A DNA stretch of 13,630 bases from positions 1 through 13,630 of the forward strand of contig SDVU01000416.1 of the NCBI GenBank assembly GCA_016256075.1. The letters are read 5' to 3'. Positions 1-7,560 of the stretch are shown one piece after another. How positions within the stretch are numbered: position 1 is the stretch's first letter; each line of letters begins with the position of its first letter. Below the pieces are notes generated by a model. It had not been told where the DNA came from and did not search any database. It was given only the letters and a program-made list of their open reading frames with translations. The position numbers and the translations under genes were made by a program. The stretch comes from Dictyocoela muelleri. Taxonomy: Eukaryota; Microsporidia.

Positions 1-200
1 ACTTGGGTTGTATTTTATTTATTTCAAAGGGAATTTCAGTTTTATGGGTTTCGGTAGCATTGCTCTGAATGATTTTCTTCAATCTAAAAACGCTTCCTTT
101 TGACAATTTATACTTAACCGATAACTCTCTCAGTATATTTAACGGTACCCATTATATCTTCTTTAAATTTTTTCATTTCTTCTTCTGACAACTTGTTCAT
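1..200 (-). pseudogene. Broken, partial N-terminus of a helix-turn-helix-like protein (transposase-like, unidentified)
   Basis: Reading leftward, an ATG at 200 opens 28 codons beginning MNKLSEEEMKKFKED and stops at 114. A second frame that overlaps it runs open to the window edge and contains LRELSVKYKLSKGSVFRLKK. That stretch has the spacing of a helix-turn-helix (sequence-specific DNA-binding) module. The natural reading is one N-terminal region split by a frameshift between about 115 and 150. The start is supported by the CCCCCTT directly before the ATG, the same signal seen before the FLYWCH reading frame at 13524. The family is not recognised; a DNA transposase is the likeliest guess because most of the window is transposon-derived. 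The C-terminal part lies outside the window. Confidence 0.4.
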
Positions 201-207
201 AAGGGGG
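201..207 (-). promoter_or_regulatory. CCC-type start-proximal signal
   Basis: On the minus strand CCCCCTT abuts the ATG at 200. It gives the octamer CCCTTATG that recurs exactly at 13520-13527 before the FLYWCH frame. Microsporidian genes commonly have such C-runs just before the start codon. The functional assignment is inferred. Confidence 0.4.
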
Positions 208-230
208 TTTTAATAATAAAAATTAATAGT

Positions 231-380
231 GCCCCAAAGGAGGTTATAATTTTTAATAAATGTACATTTATGCCTTTTATTGAACAAATAAAGTTCATAT
301 CAAATAAAATTACCCCAAATAGGAGGGTTTTTAATGGGGAGAGGTGCTCCATTGCGAAGGTTTGCCCCAAATAGAGGGCG
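231..380. repeat. Three short direct copies of a CCCCAAA(TA)GGAGG motif
   Basis: GCCCCAAAGGAGG (231-243), ACCCCAAATAGGAGGG (312-327) and GCCCCAAATAGAGGG (364-378) are similar, same-strand motifs in otherwise AT-rich DNA. They lie upstream of the minus-strand reading frame that starts at 200. They could be regulatory or a remnant of a repeat. An 81-codon minus-strand frame across this interval (545-300) has no recognisable domain. Confidence 0.3.
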
Positions 381-545
381 AACTGTATATGGTCGGCTAA
401 CGAACTTGCACCCTAATTTGTATAAAGAAATCATAATATTCTTAACATATTTTAGAATTTTTCTGATTTTAGTCACAGTTACATGCCACACTTGATTTAC
501 CATTTTTCTAATTTTATTATATCTGGTTATTTCCAATGACACCAT

Positions 546-825
546 AAAAAATACAAAAAAAACTTACTATTATAAATTTTTATGACATCCTTTCAGATAC
601 ATTTAATCACCTAAAATATTTTGTTTTAACTGTGATATTTTCCTTAATGGTATATAGTTTATTAGAAATTTTATATAATAATAACTGTATAATAAAGTTT
701 AAAATGTGTCAAAAGATGCATTTTTACTTATCAATATTTTAAATAGAGTATAATTGTCTAAAAAAGTTTACTAATAAAATTCATTATTAAATATATTACA
801 TGTTTACAATATCTATAATTTCTAA
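546..825. other. AT-rich intergenic DNA, nothing recognised
   Basis: I see no reading frame of note, hairpin or clear repeat here. The composition is close to pure A+T. Confidence 0.5.
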
Positions 826-861
826 ACCGGAGAGTTGTATTTGAGCACATCTTTAGACATT

Positions 862-1083
862 ATGATCTTAGATTTAAGTTATGAGTCAATCATAAAGTAC
901 CTATCACCTATCGACCTAGCCATGAATATTATTTTCTTTAATGACAAGCCTCGAAATAGGTAATTATACTTTCCCATTAATTTTTATTTTTCACTACTTA
1001 TTTTGTCTAGATACGTCACTGTAATCATCCCTACACTTAGGAGAGTCTCTCCTACTTCATTATCATATCAGATCAAGTCTTAA
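862..1083 (+). other. Doubtful small two-exon reading frame (57 codons)
   Basis: An ATG at 862 opens 33 codons that stop at 961-963. The codons read as ordinary protein, including LSYESIIKYLSPIDLAMNII. The stop falls inside a plausible 51-base intron: GTAATT at 960-965, a pyrimidine-rich tail and TTTTGTCTAG ending at 1010. Joining 862-959 to 1011-1083 restores an open frame that continues YVTVIIPTLRRVSPTSLS to a TAA at 1081. The IIKYLSPIDL stretch faintly recalls an F-box helix, but it is far too short to claim. No CCC/GGG start signal precedes it, although CCGGAGAG lies at 827-834. The low information content makes coincidence quite possible. Confidence 0.17.
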
Positions 1084-1288
1084 TCAGATGTATCACGCTG
1101 ATCAACTAATATCACTATTTTAGTTTCAACCGTTTATTATTATCTGATAATTTATAAATGACTTTAAATAATTCAAACCATGATATTTGAATTTAAAACC
1201 GAGATTGTTAACCAACAGCTACTTGGGTCTCATAATTAGTTCATCTTTATATTATATTCTTTTATGCAATTTATTGAATTTCTTTTGA

Positions 1289-1512
1289 ATTAAAATTCAT
1301 TATTTAAAATTCATTACTCAAAATTCATTAATTAAAATTCATTATTTAAAATTCATTTATTAAATTTCATTATTTAAAATTCATTACTCAAAATTCATTA
1401 ATTAAAATTCATTATTTAAAATTCATTATTTAAAATTCATTTATTAAAATTCATTATTTAAAATTCTTTTATTAAAATTCATTAATTAAAAATCATTATT
1501 TAAAAATCATCT
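1289..1512. repeat. 14-bp AT-rich tandem array (about 16 units)
   Basis: The unit reads TTAAAATTCATTAT with variants ending TTAC, TTAA and TTTA. It is repeated head to tail for about 224 bases. A higher-order period of exactly 70 bp (five units) is visible: CATTACTCAAAATTCATTAA occurs at 1312 and again at 1382. The array ends about 155 bases before the AN1 gene start. Confidence 0.85.
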
Positions 1513-1668
1513 TTTTATTTCACGCTTTAATTTGATTAAACACCTTTCAAAATCAAAATTAATCATTAAAATTGTTTTTTTATCATCATAAAAAAAATCA
1601 TTAAAAGATAACAACCCCACAAAATTAAAAATTCAATAAAAAATAAATACAAAACTCAGATAAGGGGT
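1513..1668 (+). promoter_or_regulatory. Leader of the AN1 gene with GGGG signal next to the start
   Basis: The stretch between the tandem array and the gene is A-rich on the sense strand. It ends in AAGGGGT (1662-1668) immediately before the ATG. A further C-run, CAACCCCAC, lies at 1612-1620. A G-run next to the start fits the GGG-type start-proximal signals of Microsporidia. No TATA-type assignment can be made in DNA this AT-rich. Confidence 0.4.
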
Positions 1669-2007
1669 ATGAACAACTCATTAGATTGGAGCGAAGACGA
1701 ACGAATTGGCGGTGCCATAAAACGAAAATTAATAAACGAAATAAAATCAACATGCGACAGAAGAATAAAAAGAAAACTAAAATGTGAACCACCACGATCT
1801 GATGAAAAAATTGAGAAGAGTCGGTGCAAGAAATGCAACAAAAAAGTAAGCCTTGCAAATCGTATTTTATGTAAATGTGATGAGTTGTATTGTCCGTCTC
1901 ATCGATTTTTTACAGAACATGACTGTCCTTTTGATTATCGACAAAAAGGAATTGAAAGAATTAAAACTGAAAATAAGAAATTAACTATCAAAAAATTAGA
2001 CAAATAG
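1669..2007 (+). CDS. AN1-type zinc-finger protein (112 aa)
   Basis: Residues 53-86 hold a complete AN1 finger: C53-x2-C56-x11-C68-x-C70-x4-C75-x2-H78-x5-H84-x-C86. This matches the AN1 spacing for two zinc ions ligand for ligand. The N-terminal 50 residues are charged and mostly basic, with KRK and RRIKRKLK runs at 18-37 that could act as a nuclear signal or nucleic-acid contact. The tail (92-112) is a lysine-rich helix-like segment. No A20 finger, ubiquitin-like domain or UIM is present, so it is a minimal single-finger member. AN1 proteins in other eukaryotes act in ubiquitin/p97 and stress handling; for this protein that role is inference. The ATG at 1669 is the first in frame and follows GGGGT directly. 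The stop is TAG at 2005. The reading frame is intact. Confidence 0.88.
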   Translation: MNNSLDWSEDERIGGAIKRKLINEIKSTCDRRIKRKLKCEPPRSDEKIEKSRCKKCNKKVSLANRILCKCDELYCPSHRFFTEHDCPFDYRQKGIERIKTENKKLTIKKLDK

Positions 2008-2532
2008 TTTGTTTTTAGAAAATACTGATTTGTTTTTAGATATTAATAATTTGTTTTTTAGAAATTAATTCTTAATTAAATCTAATTTGAAATTTTTATT
2101 TTAAATAAACATAATCCTAATTTAAATAGACTTTTTAGAGAATTTTAATAGTTTACAAAATTTGAAGAATTTTTAACGTTTATTATTCTAATTCATAGAT
2201 AATCCTTATTTAAAACTAATTTTATTTAAAAATCATCGTCATTTAAAATCATTTTTTTTCTATGCCGATGCTTTACATATTAACTTTCTACACTAAATCT
2301 TAAAGAAATATAACATCATTCATGATTACTAAAATTTGAAGAAAATCTTAACTCGTTAAGGTACTACCTTGGTCTATTACATTTAAATTATAATGTTAAA
2401 TGTTTTAAAACTCCTTTATTTTTTAGTTCCAATTAGTATATAAAACGTATTAGACTATAATAAAATTTAAAATTTAATACCCTGAATTTAATTTTTTGGG
2501 GTTATAAATATGTATACGGCTTTATATCACTG
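2008..2532. other. 3' flank of the AN1 gene, AT-rich
   Basis: Three direct copies of a (A)TTTGTTTTTAGA motif follow the stop codon (about 2007-2019, 2029-2041 and 2049-2062) and may lie in the 3' untranslated region. The rest to 2532 shows no gene or clear structure. Confidence 0.4.
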
Positions 2533-2605
2533 AAAAGTATGGCACTGAGCCCACCATATGACCAAGAATTAGATCTCGAAAAGGTAATCAAAAAATGATA
2601 AAAAA

Positions 2606-2766
2606 AATATGTTTTGGAAAGCTCTCGGTGTGATATTAGCGGTAATCAAGTTTATGAGAAAAAAATAAATTTTAGGACAAAGTCCTAAAATAGAAATATT
2701 TATTTATTTTTCTCATAAACTTGATTCCCGCTAATATCACACTGAGAGCTTTCCCAAAAAAATATT
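2606..2766. repeat. Long imperfect hairpin (left foldback end)
   Basis: Arms of about 60 bp: AATATGTTTTGGAAAGCTCT (from 2606) onward pairs with the sequence ending in GAGAGCTTTCCC (2744-2755). The loop carries a perfect small hairpin, TTTTAGGAC-AAA-GTCCTAAAA (2670-2690). The right arm stops pairing near 2766. Its expected continuation, ATATTTTTTTTATCATTTTT, appears at 4337, directly beyond the Merlin element, which shows where Merlin inserted. Confidence 0.75.
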
Positions 2767-2800
2767 TCGGCACTAAGTTTTTATTAGGGCACACGCAAAC

Positions 2801-3035
2801 ATTCTTATATTTGAGCTTACAAAAAAAACGAAAGAATATTTAAACTTTTCATTATTTACTGCTATGGGGAATATATTTTTATTTAGAATAAATATTACAT
2901 AATTACCCTATTATGACTTCCTCCTAATATAGTAATTATGTAAGTTTATTCTAAATAAAAACATATCTACAATAGCTGTAACTAATGACAAGTTTAAATA
3001 TTCTTTCATTTATTCGTAAGCTCAAATATAAGAAT
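2801..3035. repeat. Subterminal hairpin of Merlin, left
   Basis: ATTCTTATATTTGAGCTTAC (2801-2820) pairs with GTAAGCTCAAATATAAGAAT (3016-3035). The arms extend inward for about 115 bp, including GAAAGAATATTTAAACTT and TTTTTATTTAGAATAAA. The same arm sequence recurs in the hairpin at 4050-4308, so both transposon ends carry the same foldback. Confidence 0.8.
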
Positions 3036-3199
3036 AAAATTTTATAAAAACTTATAAAAATTTGTAAAATTTAATAAAAATATATAAAAATAAATAGTAA
3101 TCAATGGAAATACAACAATTAAAACAATGAATTTTTGAATCAGAGAATTTTCGATAGAAAAAACTTCTCACACAAACAAAACAAGCATTTTTCATGATT

Positions 3200-4055
3200 T
3201 TACGATTTATACCAAAATTTCGATCAATTTTTTCACCGTAAAGTTTCACAATCTATCAATAAGTTCTATGTGTTTGCTAGAAACTGGATTAGAAAAATCA
3301 CATTTATGATTTACTGTATAATTTTTGAATCCTTTTTCATCAAAACAATTTAAGATCTCCACATATCTGACTAAACATCACCCATTTTTCAATATTCATA
3401 TCAATAAAATGATACAGAGTAGTTTTATCATGCGAATTAACTTCATAAAAGAGCTTTTGATTGTTCCTACTTCACCTCCTCCAAAAACCCATATTTGTTG
3501 TTTATATTTTCGCATGTTATTGTTCTTGTGGTTAAAAATTGATTCATATTTGGACCTCTTTATCCGGCCAACCCATCTTTTTTTATTCAATAAATAATCT
3601 CAAATAATAGCGGCCTCCAATTTTTTTCATGTAATAAAAAGACTCACGTGAAATTATAAGCTCAAAAATTGCTTTTGTAAGACAATGTCGTTATAAAAAA
3701 AGAAGATAATAAAATTTAATAAATTTTAACATTTTTATCTTGTATTCTGAAAAGAAGCTTTGATCGTATATAGACCTTTTTGAAAAGCAAAGCCTTTTAC
3801 ATTTCTATGCAAATCCGCTTTTACAGTTTTTTTCTAATAATAGATAAATAACGCCTACATTTTGAACATTTAATTTTTTGGGGTAATTAAACCACATTTA
3901 TGTAATAATTTTAATATTTTTTCTTTACTGATGCAATAAATAAGAATTTCATCATATCTCATTTCATCAATATTCTTTCTTGGCAGTATCATATGGGCAC
4001 AAATCTTTTTTTTGGCGACAAAACTCATAATTTTCATTTGAGAACACATAAACAT
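3200..4055 (-). pseudogene. Merlin / ISXO2-type DDE transposase, broken
   Basis: Pieces in order on the minus strand are as follows. An N-terminal part (about 4055-3870) reads MRYDEILIYCISKEKILKLL. A zinc-ribbon remnant has CSKC (about 3858-3869) and a later KC-x3-C pair near 3790-3801. The catalytic region has QQIWVFGGGEVGT (about 3473-3500), corresponding to the family's QWVFGGxExGT. The C-terminal part has GFKNYTVNHKCDFSNPVSS (about 3273-3329), corresponding to the YxxVNHSxxFVxPxTGxHT block. Several stops and frame changes separate the pieces, and the first catalytic Asp region (near 3595-3610) is not recognisable. The protein would bind the hairpin ends and move the element; this copy cannot. 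The ATG at 4055 lies inside the adjacent hairpin, so a start at an internal ATG (3992 or 3962) is more likely. The plus-strand frame 3325-3597 is an antisense shadow. Confidence 0.85.
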
Positions 4056-4308
4056 TTTTATATTTGAGCTTACGAATAACCGAAAGAATGTTTAAACTTC
4101 TCATTACTTACTGCTATGAGAGATATTTTTTTATTTTCATATATAAAATTTGACACAAACTTATTTACTAAAACATTGAAGATGTTTTATGAAATAAGTT
4201 AATGATAAATGTTAAATATGAAAATAAAAACATATCTCTCATAGCAGTAAGTAATGAGAAGTTTAAACATCCTTTCGGTTATTCGTAAGCTCAAATATAA
4301 AAATGTTT
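4050..4308. repeat. Subterminal hairpin of Merlin, right
   Basis: AAACATTTTTATATTTGAGC (from 4050) pairs with the complement ending AAATGTTT at 4308. The arms are nearly perfect for about 85 bp, including AACTTCTCATTACTTACTGC and ATGAGAGATAT. It shares most arm sequence with the hairpin at 2801-3035 but is better preserved. Confidence 0.85.
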
Positions 4309-4385
4309 CTGTCTTTCCCTAAAAAACATAGTGACCATATTTTTTTTATCATTTTTTGATGGCCTTTTCGAGGTCTAATTCTATA

Positions 4386-4581
4386 AAATTTAAAAAAATC
4401 AATGAAATAAGTGTAAAAAATGATTGATATTTATTGAAGATATTTAAACTTTTTAAAAAAAAGCAACATGTAACAAATATAGTAAAATTCAGCTTCCAAT
4501 GTTTTATTTCAGAACGAAATTTTCCGACATTAAACTAAAGGGTATGATATAAAAAGTTCTTTATTAAATTCTAATTTGATC
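4386..4581. other. Core of the outer foldback element, non-coding
   Basis: This AT-rich stretch lies between the re-joined left foldback end and the hAT insertion. With 5047-5134 it makes up the core of the outer element. I see no protein remnant in it. Confidence 0.4.
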
Positions 4582-4589
4582 ATCTATCA

Positions 4590-5038
4590 CAGTGTTTCCA
4601 AACCTTTTTCGACTCATGCCCCCATAGCCGAAAAAAAAAATTGTTTGCCCAGCCAAAAATAATTTTGTTTGTCCCCACTAGCCGAAAAAAAGTGTTTCTC
4701 CCCTTATGCAAAACATTAGGTATTTAATAAAAAATATTTATTATTTTTATTGATTTAGGTAATTAATTGATAAAATATAAAATTTTATTTAATGAGAAGA
4801 TTATTTCTGATTTTTATTACAGGTTGATTACATTTTAGGTTAAAACTTTGTAAGTTTAAGCCATAAATTATGGAAATTCTGATAGCATCTTCTTCTTAAA
4901 AATTCAAATCACACCCACCGAAAATCCAAATTGTCTCCCCCTCCTTGAAATCAAAATTGCCCCCTGGAATTCAAATTTTCACTCTGGAAATCCCAATTGC
5001 CTCTAAGTGGGGCGTAGGCCTCACGTTGGGAAACACTG
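4590..5038. mobile_element. Non-autonomous hAT transposon (449 bp) with intact 8-bp target duplication
   Basis: The terminal inverted repeats are CAGTGTTTCCAAACC (4590) and, inverted, CAGTGTTTCCCAACG (ending 5038). ATCTATCA flanks it exactly on both sides (4582-4589 and 5039-5046). The 8-bp duplication and the CAGTG-TTC-CAACC tip followed by TTTTTCGACTCATGCCCCC are hallmarks of hAT elements of the Charlie-like group common in animals. The interior has C-rich runs, several copies of AGCCGAAAAAAA and GCCCC-type motifs, and no reading frame. The exact duplication and well-matched tips make it one of the better-preserved elements in the window, and it sits inside the outer foldback element. Confidence 0.92.
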
Positions 5039-5134
5039 ATCTATCATCTTTTTATATTTTTTTTTAGTATCCTTTACTAAATCTAAAAATTTAAAATAGT
5101 TTTGTCAACAAACCTATTTTTTACCTTTAATGGC

Positions 5135-5433
5135 TAAGAATTATAACTCAAAAATGTGATCTAAAAATAATAAAAAATATGTTTTTGAAATGTTCTCGGT
5201 GTTATATTAGGAAAAAATCTTTTAGTAAGAAATTTTTATTCTAAAAATGGTAATATATAAACGAAAAATCTTCGATAAAAACATTTTTATATACCAATTA
5301 TTTTGTATAAAAATTTTTTATTAACTTGATTCCCGCTAATGTAAAGCCGAGAGCTTTCCAAAAACATATTTTTTTCCATTTTTAGATTGCCTTTTCGCGG
5401 TCTAATTATTGATAATATTGGGGACTCAGTACC
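5135..5433. repeat. Right foldback end of the outer element
   Basis: A palindrome related to 2541-2766. AATATGTTTTTGAAATGTTC (from 5177) pairs with GAGAGCTTTCCAAAAACATA (5350-5369), and pairing extends outward through AAGAATTATAACTC (5141-5154) against GCGGTCTAATTATT (5397-5410). The left outer tip is lost; the right tip GGGGACTCAGTACC is intact. Confidence 0.65.
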
Positions 5434-5585
5434 AAAAGTAATAACATTATTAAATTTAATTTTTATGTTTTGATTAGAATTTTATTTATAATTAAATGTA
5501 ATTTTATTTATAATAAAATTTTACTTATGGTGATAATTTTAGTTATACAGGGTATTTCACACTTATATACCATATTTTTCAAAAT

Positions 5586-5775
5586 TATAGAATACTTTAT
5601 CAGAGATATAGATCGCTTCTTTCAAAGTTATAGACCAACCTTTTCAAAATTATAGACTATTTTTAAAAATTATAGACACTTTTTAATGTATTAGACCACT
5701 TTTTCAGACTTATAGACCACTTTTTTTCAAAGTTAAGGAACACTTTTTTTTTCTAAACTTACAACCACCTTTTGT
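5586..5775 (+). repeat. Subterminal TATAGAC repeats, ~21-bp period, left end
   Basis: TATAG-type cores start at 5586, 5607, 5629, 5651, 5671, 5690, 5711 and 5732, with a weak one near 5758. Each is typically followed by ACCACTTTTT and preceded by TCAAAAT. Spacings of 19-22 bp are close to two helical turns, so proteins bound to the cores would lie on one face. The frame 5470-5655 runs through this repeat and is not a gene. Confidence 0.8.
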
Positions 5776-5796
5776 TAGAGATCTAAGGGTTTAACC

Positions 5797-6540
5797 CACT
5801 GACCGAAAACTCAACGAAGCTGAGTTTTCGTTCAGCGTTTCATGGAGTTTTTTAGAAAACTCAACGCAGAATTTATTATTAAATTATTAATAATAAAATC
5901 ACACAGATACAAAATACAAGATCCCTTATAAAAAATGCAAATAAGTCTTTAAAAAAATTAATAATTTATTTTGGAGATTCTATACGTTTTTTCAACTAGA
6001 ATATATGTAATTATTTTTTAATCAAAAGTTATAAACCAAACCTCATTTTTGTACTAGAAACCGGTTCACACCGATTTAAAAGCACCCTGATTTATTTATC
6101 TTTATTGGTAAGAGCATATAGTATGTTTCTAATTTCAAATAAGCGGAAAATCGCGTGATAAATAAATATACATATTTTTATTTTAAATACTAATTTTAAA
6201 TATTTATTTATCACGAAATTTTACGCTTATTATAAATAAGAAATATAATTTATGCTCGACCAATTAAGATTTATAAATCTGAGTGTGGCGCTAAATGTCG
6301 TTGGGGAACCAAAAACTTAATAATAAAAAACAAAAATTCAAATATTTTTTTTCTGGTAATTTTAAGACAGAAAAAACAAAAAAAATCAGAAATTATTCAT
6401 TTTATGTAGATTTTCTATATTTTTAGATTTAAGCTTTTTAATAAATTTTAAATTAAATTTATATTATTTTTCGGAGAGTTTTCGTCAAATCACCTTTTTA
6501 TATATCCAAAAACTCACCGCCGGTGAGTTTTCGGATTACC
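5797..6540. mobile_element. Non-autonomous MULE-type element (744 bp) with hairpin-rich ends
   Basis: GGTTTAACC (5788-5796) and GGTTTAAAC (6541-6549) flank it, an 8/9 match of the 9-bp length made by Mutator-superfamily elements. The related, uninterrupted IS630 end (about 7530-7560, complement) reads AAGGTTTAAA followed by AATTCAAAATAA, which also follows this element at 6550, so an empty site exists in the window. The ends share CCGAAAACTCA. The left end holds a perfect hairpin at 5804-5830 (10-bp arms) and a half-site at 5855-5867. The right end holds a hairpin at 6506-6534 (11-bp perfect arms) and a half-site at 6472-6484. The inverted right tip GGTAATCCGAAAACTCACCG matches the tip of the FLYWCH-bearing element at 13438 at 15 of 20 positions. 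No coding sequence is seen. Confidence 0.75.
6063..6310. repeat. Foldback MITE of about 248 bp
   Basis: GGTTCACACCGATTTAAAAG (6063) and the inverted sequence ending GTCGTTGGGGAACC (6310) begin arms that pair for roughly 100 bp. The arms include TAAGCGGAAAATCGCGTGAT (6140-6159) against ATCACGAAATTTTACGCTTA. The GG...CC tips and palindromic build resemble the Merlin-related foldbacks at 2541-2766 and 5135-5433. I could not find a convincing target duplication. It is nested in the MULE-type element. Confidence 0.65.
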
Positions 6541-6549
6541 GGTTTAAAC

Positions 6550-7545
6550 AATTCAAAATAATAATTATTTTCTCTCAAAAATAGTAAATATCAGAAGAAA
6601 CACCAAATTTGTATAATACGCATAGAAAGAACAAAAATTACATTTTAAAAGAAACGTGTAAAACATTTTTAATATTAATAAAACAAAAAAACATAAAAAA
6701 TGATGAATTTAATGAAGTAACAATACTACAATTTATAATCGAAAATTTATAAAATTTGATACAAGGCTGTTTAACGCCCACAACTAAGGTAGGGGGTCAT
6801 GAGTGAAAAAATTAATTTTTTTAAAAAAAAAGAAAAATAAATTAATCCCATTTTTATCATTTATTTTAACCAAAAATTAATAACTATAATGATGACTTAG
6901 AAGAGCCTATTTAATCATCTATATTTACATCAAGTCTATTTAACTTTCTATATTTTTTTATAATAAATAAATTATTTTAACATAAAAAAATATTAAAAAG
7001 AGTGCAATATTACCAATTATAACCGGTAAAATGTAAATTATATGAATTACATAATATAAAATGTCAATTCACAAGAAATAATCATATTCTAGATGTAAGA
7101 AAAATATGAAATTGTATGTAAAAAAACATTTATTTTGGTTTGCAGCAAGTCCATTTACTCTCTCGTGAGAAAGTTATTGTACTTTATCTTGAATTTCTTC
7201 AGATAATTTATTATTTTTTAAATAAATTAAAGCGGTTTCTTTGTTATTGAAATATTTCCTTATTCATCTATGTATGAACATTATACATATCATTTATAAG
7301 TATATTTTTTTTCTTAAGGCTGTAAAACTGTCCACAAAAATGTGAAAAGTTTAAAATCCTTGCTTCTACAACTCTATCTAATTCAAGATTTATTTTATGT
7401 TTTTTTTTATTTTTTATATTAAAAATATTTTGCTTGTTTTATTTAGGATGTAATTTATTTTTTTTATGCGTTATTGGAAGAATTTAATATTTTATTGATA
7501 TTTAATATTTGTGAAGGAAATTTTTTATTTTGAATTTCTATTTTT
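6550..7545. other. Interior of the IS630-like element, no intact gene
   Basis: The stretch is AT-rich and stop-rich in all frames. The only protein-like trace is on the minus strand near 7160-7250, reading KETALIYLKNNKLSEEIQDK. It has the feel of an N-terminal transposase segment but cannot be assigned. CTCTCGTGAGAAAG at 7159-7172 contains a short palindrome. Nothing else stands out. Confidence 0.35.
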
Positions 7546-7560
7546 TTTAAACCTTTAGAT

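Larger units (their letters stand above)
2769..4336 (-). mobile_element. Merlin (ISXO2-type) DNA transposon, decayed
   Basis: The ends are inverted partners: GGCACTAAGTTTTTATTAGG at 2769 and, read inward from 4336, GGTCACTATGTTTTTTAGGG. Similarity continues into the hairpins at 2801-3035 and 4050-4308. A degraded ISXO2-like transposase lies between on the minus strand. The element interrupts the right arm of the foldback hairpin at 2606-2766, so it is younger than its host element. The flanking duplication is imperfect: an ATATTT core is present on both sides (2762-2767 and 4337-4342). The length, about 1.57 kb, suits a full-length element. Confidence 0.75.
2541..5433. mobile_element. Outer foldback DNA transposon, probably Merlin-related, with nested insertions
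   Basis: The left end begins GGCACTGAGCCCA (2541). The right end is its inverted partner, GGGGACTCAGTACC (5420-5433). The inverted similarity continues for over 100 bp through GCGAAAAGG-like, AATATGTTTT and GGAAAGCTCTCGG blocks. AAAAGTAT (2533-2540) and AAAAGTAA (5434-5441) lie immediately outside, a 7/8 match with the length of a Merlin target duplication. Each end is itself a long palindrome (2541-2766 continuing at 4337-4385, and about 5135-5433). The core is interrupted by a Merlin element and a hAT element. No transposase belongs to this outer copy, so it is non-autonomous. The GG-ACT tip resembles that of the inner Merlin (GGCACTAAG). An alternative reading is two independent hairpin MITEs with one lost end each. 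Confidence 0.6.

Noticed and set aside
300-545. 81-codon minus-strand frame
   Set aside because: No domain, no start signal, and the C-terminal part merely translates the CCCCAAA(TA)GGAGG direct repeats.
1625-1858. Minus-strand frames opposite the AN1 gene
   Set aside because: They are shadows of the AN1 gene, hydrophobic only because they complement A-rich codons.
3052-3249. 65-codon minus-strand frame as a separate gene
   Set aside because: It begins after the conserved Merlin C-terminal block and runs into the AT-rich end of the element; it is tail remnant, not an independent gene.
3325-3597. 90-codon plus-strand frame
   Set aside because: It is antisense to the recognisable Merlin transposase pieces (WVFGG region); the minus strand carries the family motifs.
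5470-5655. 61-codon plus-strand frame
   Set aside because: It runs across the tip and the ~21-bp repeats of the IS630-like element, and its codons simply reflect the repeat.
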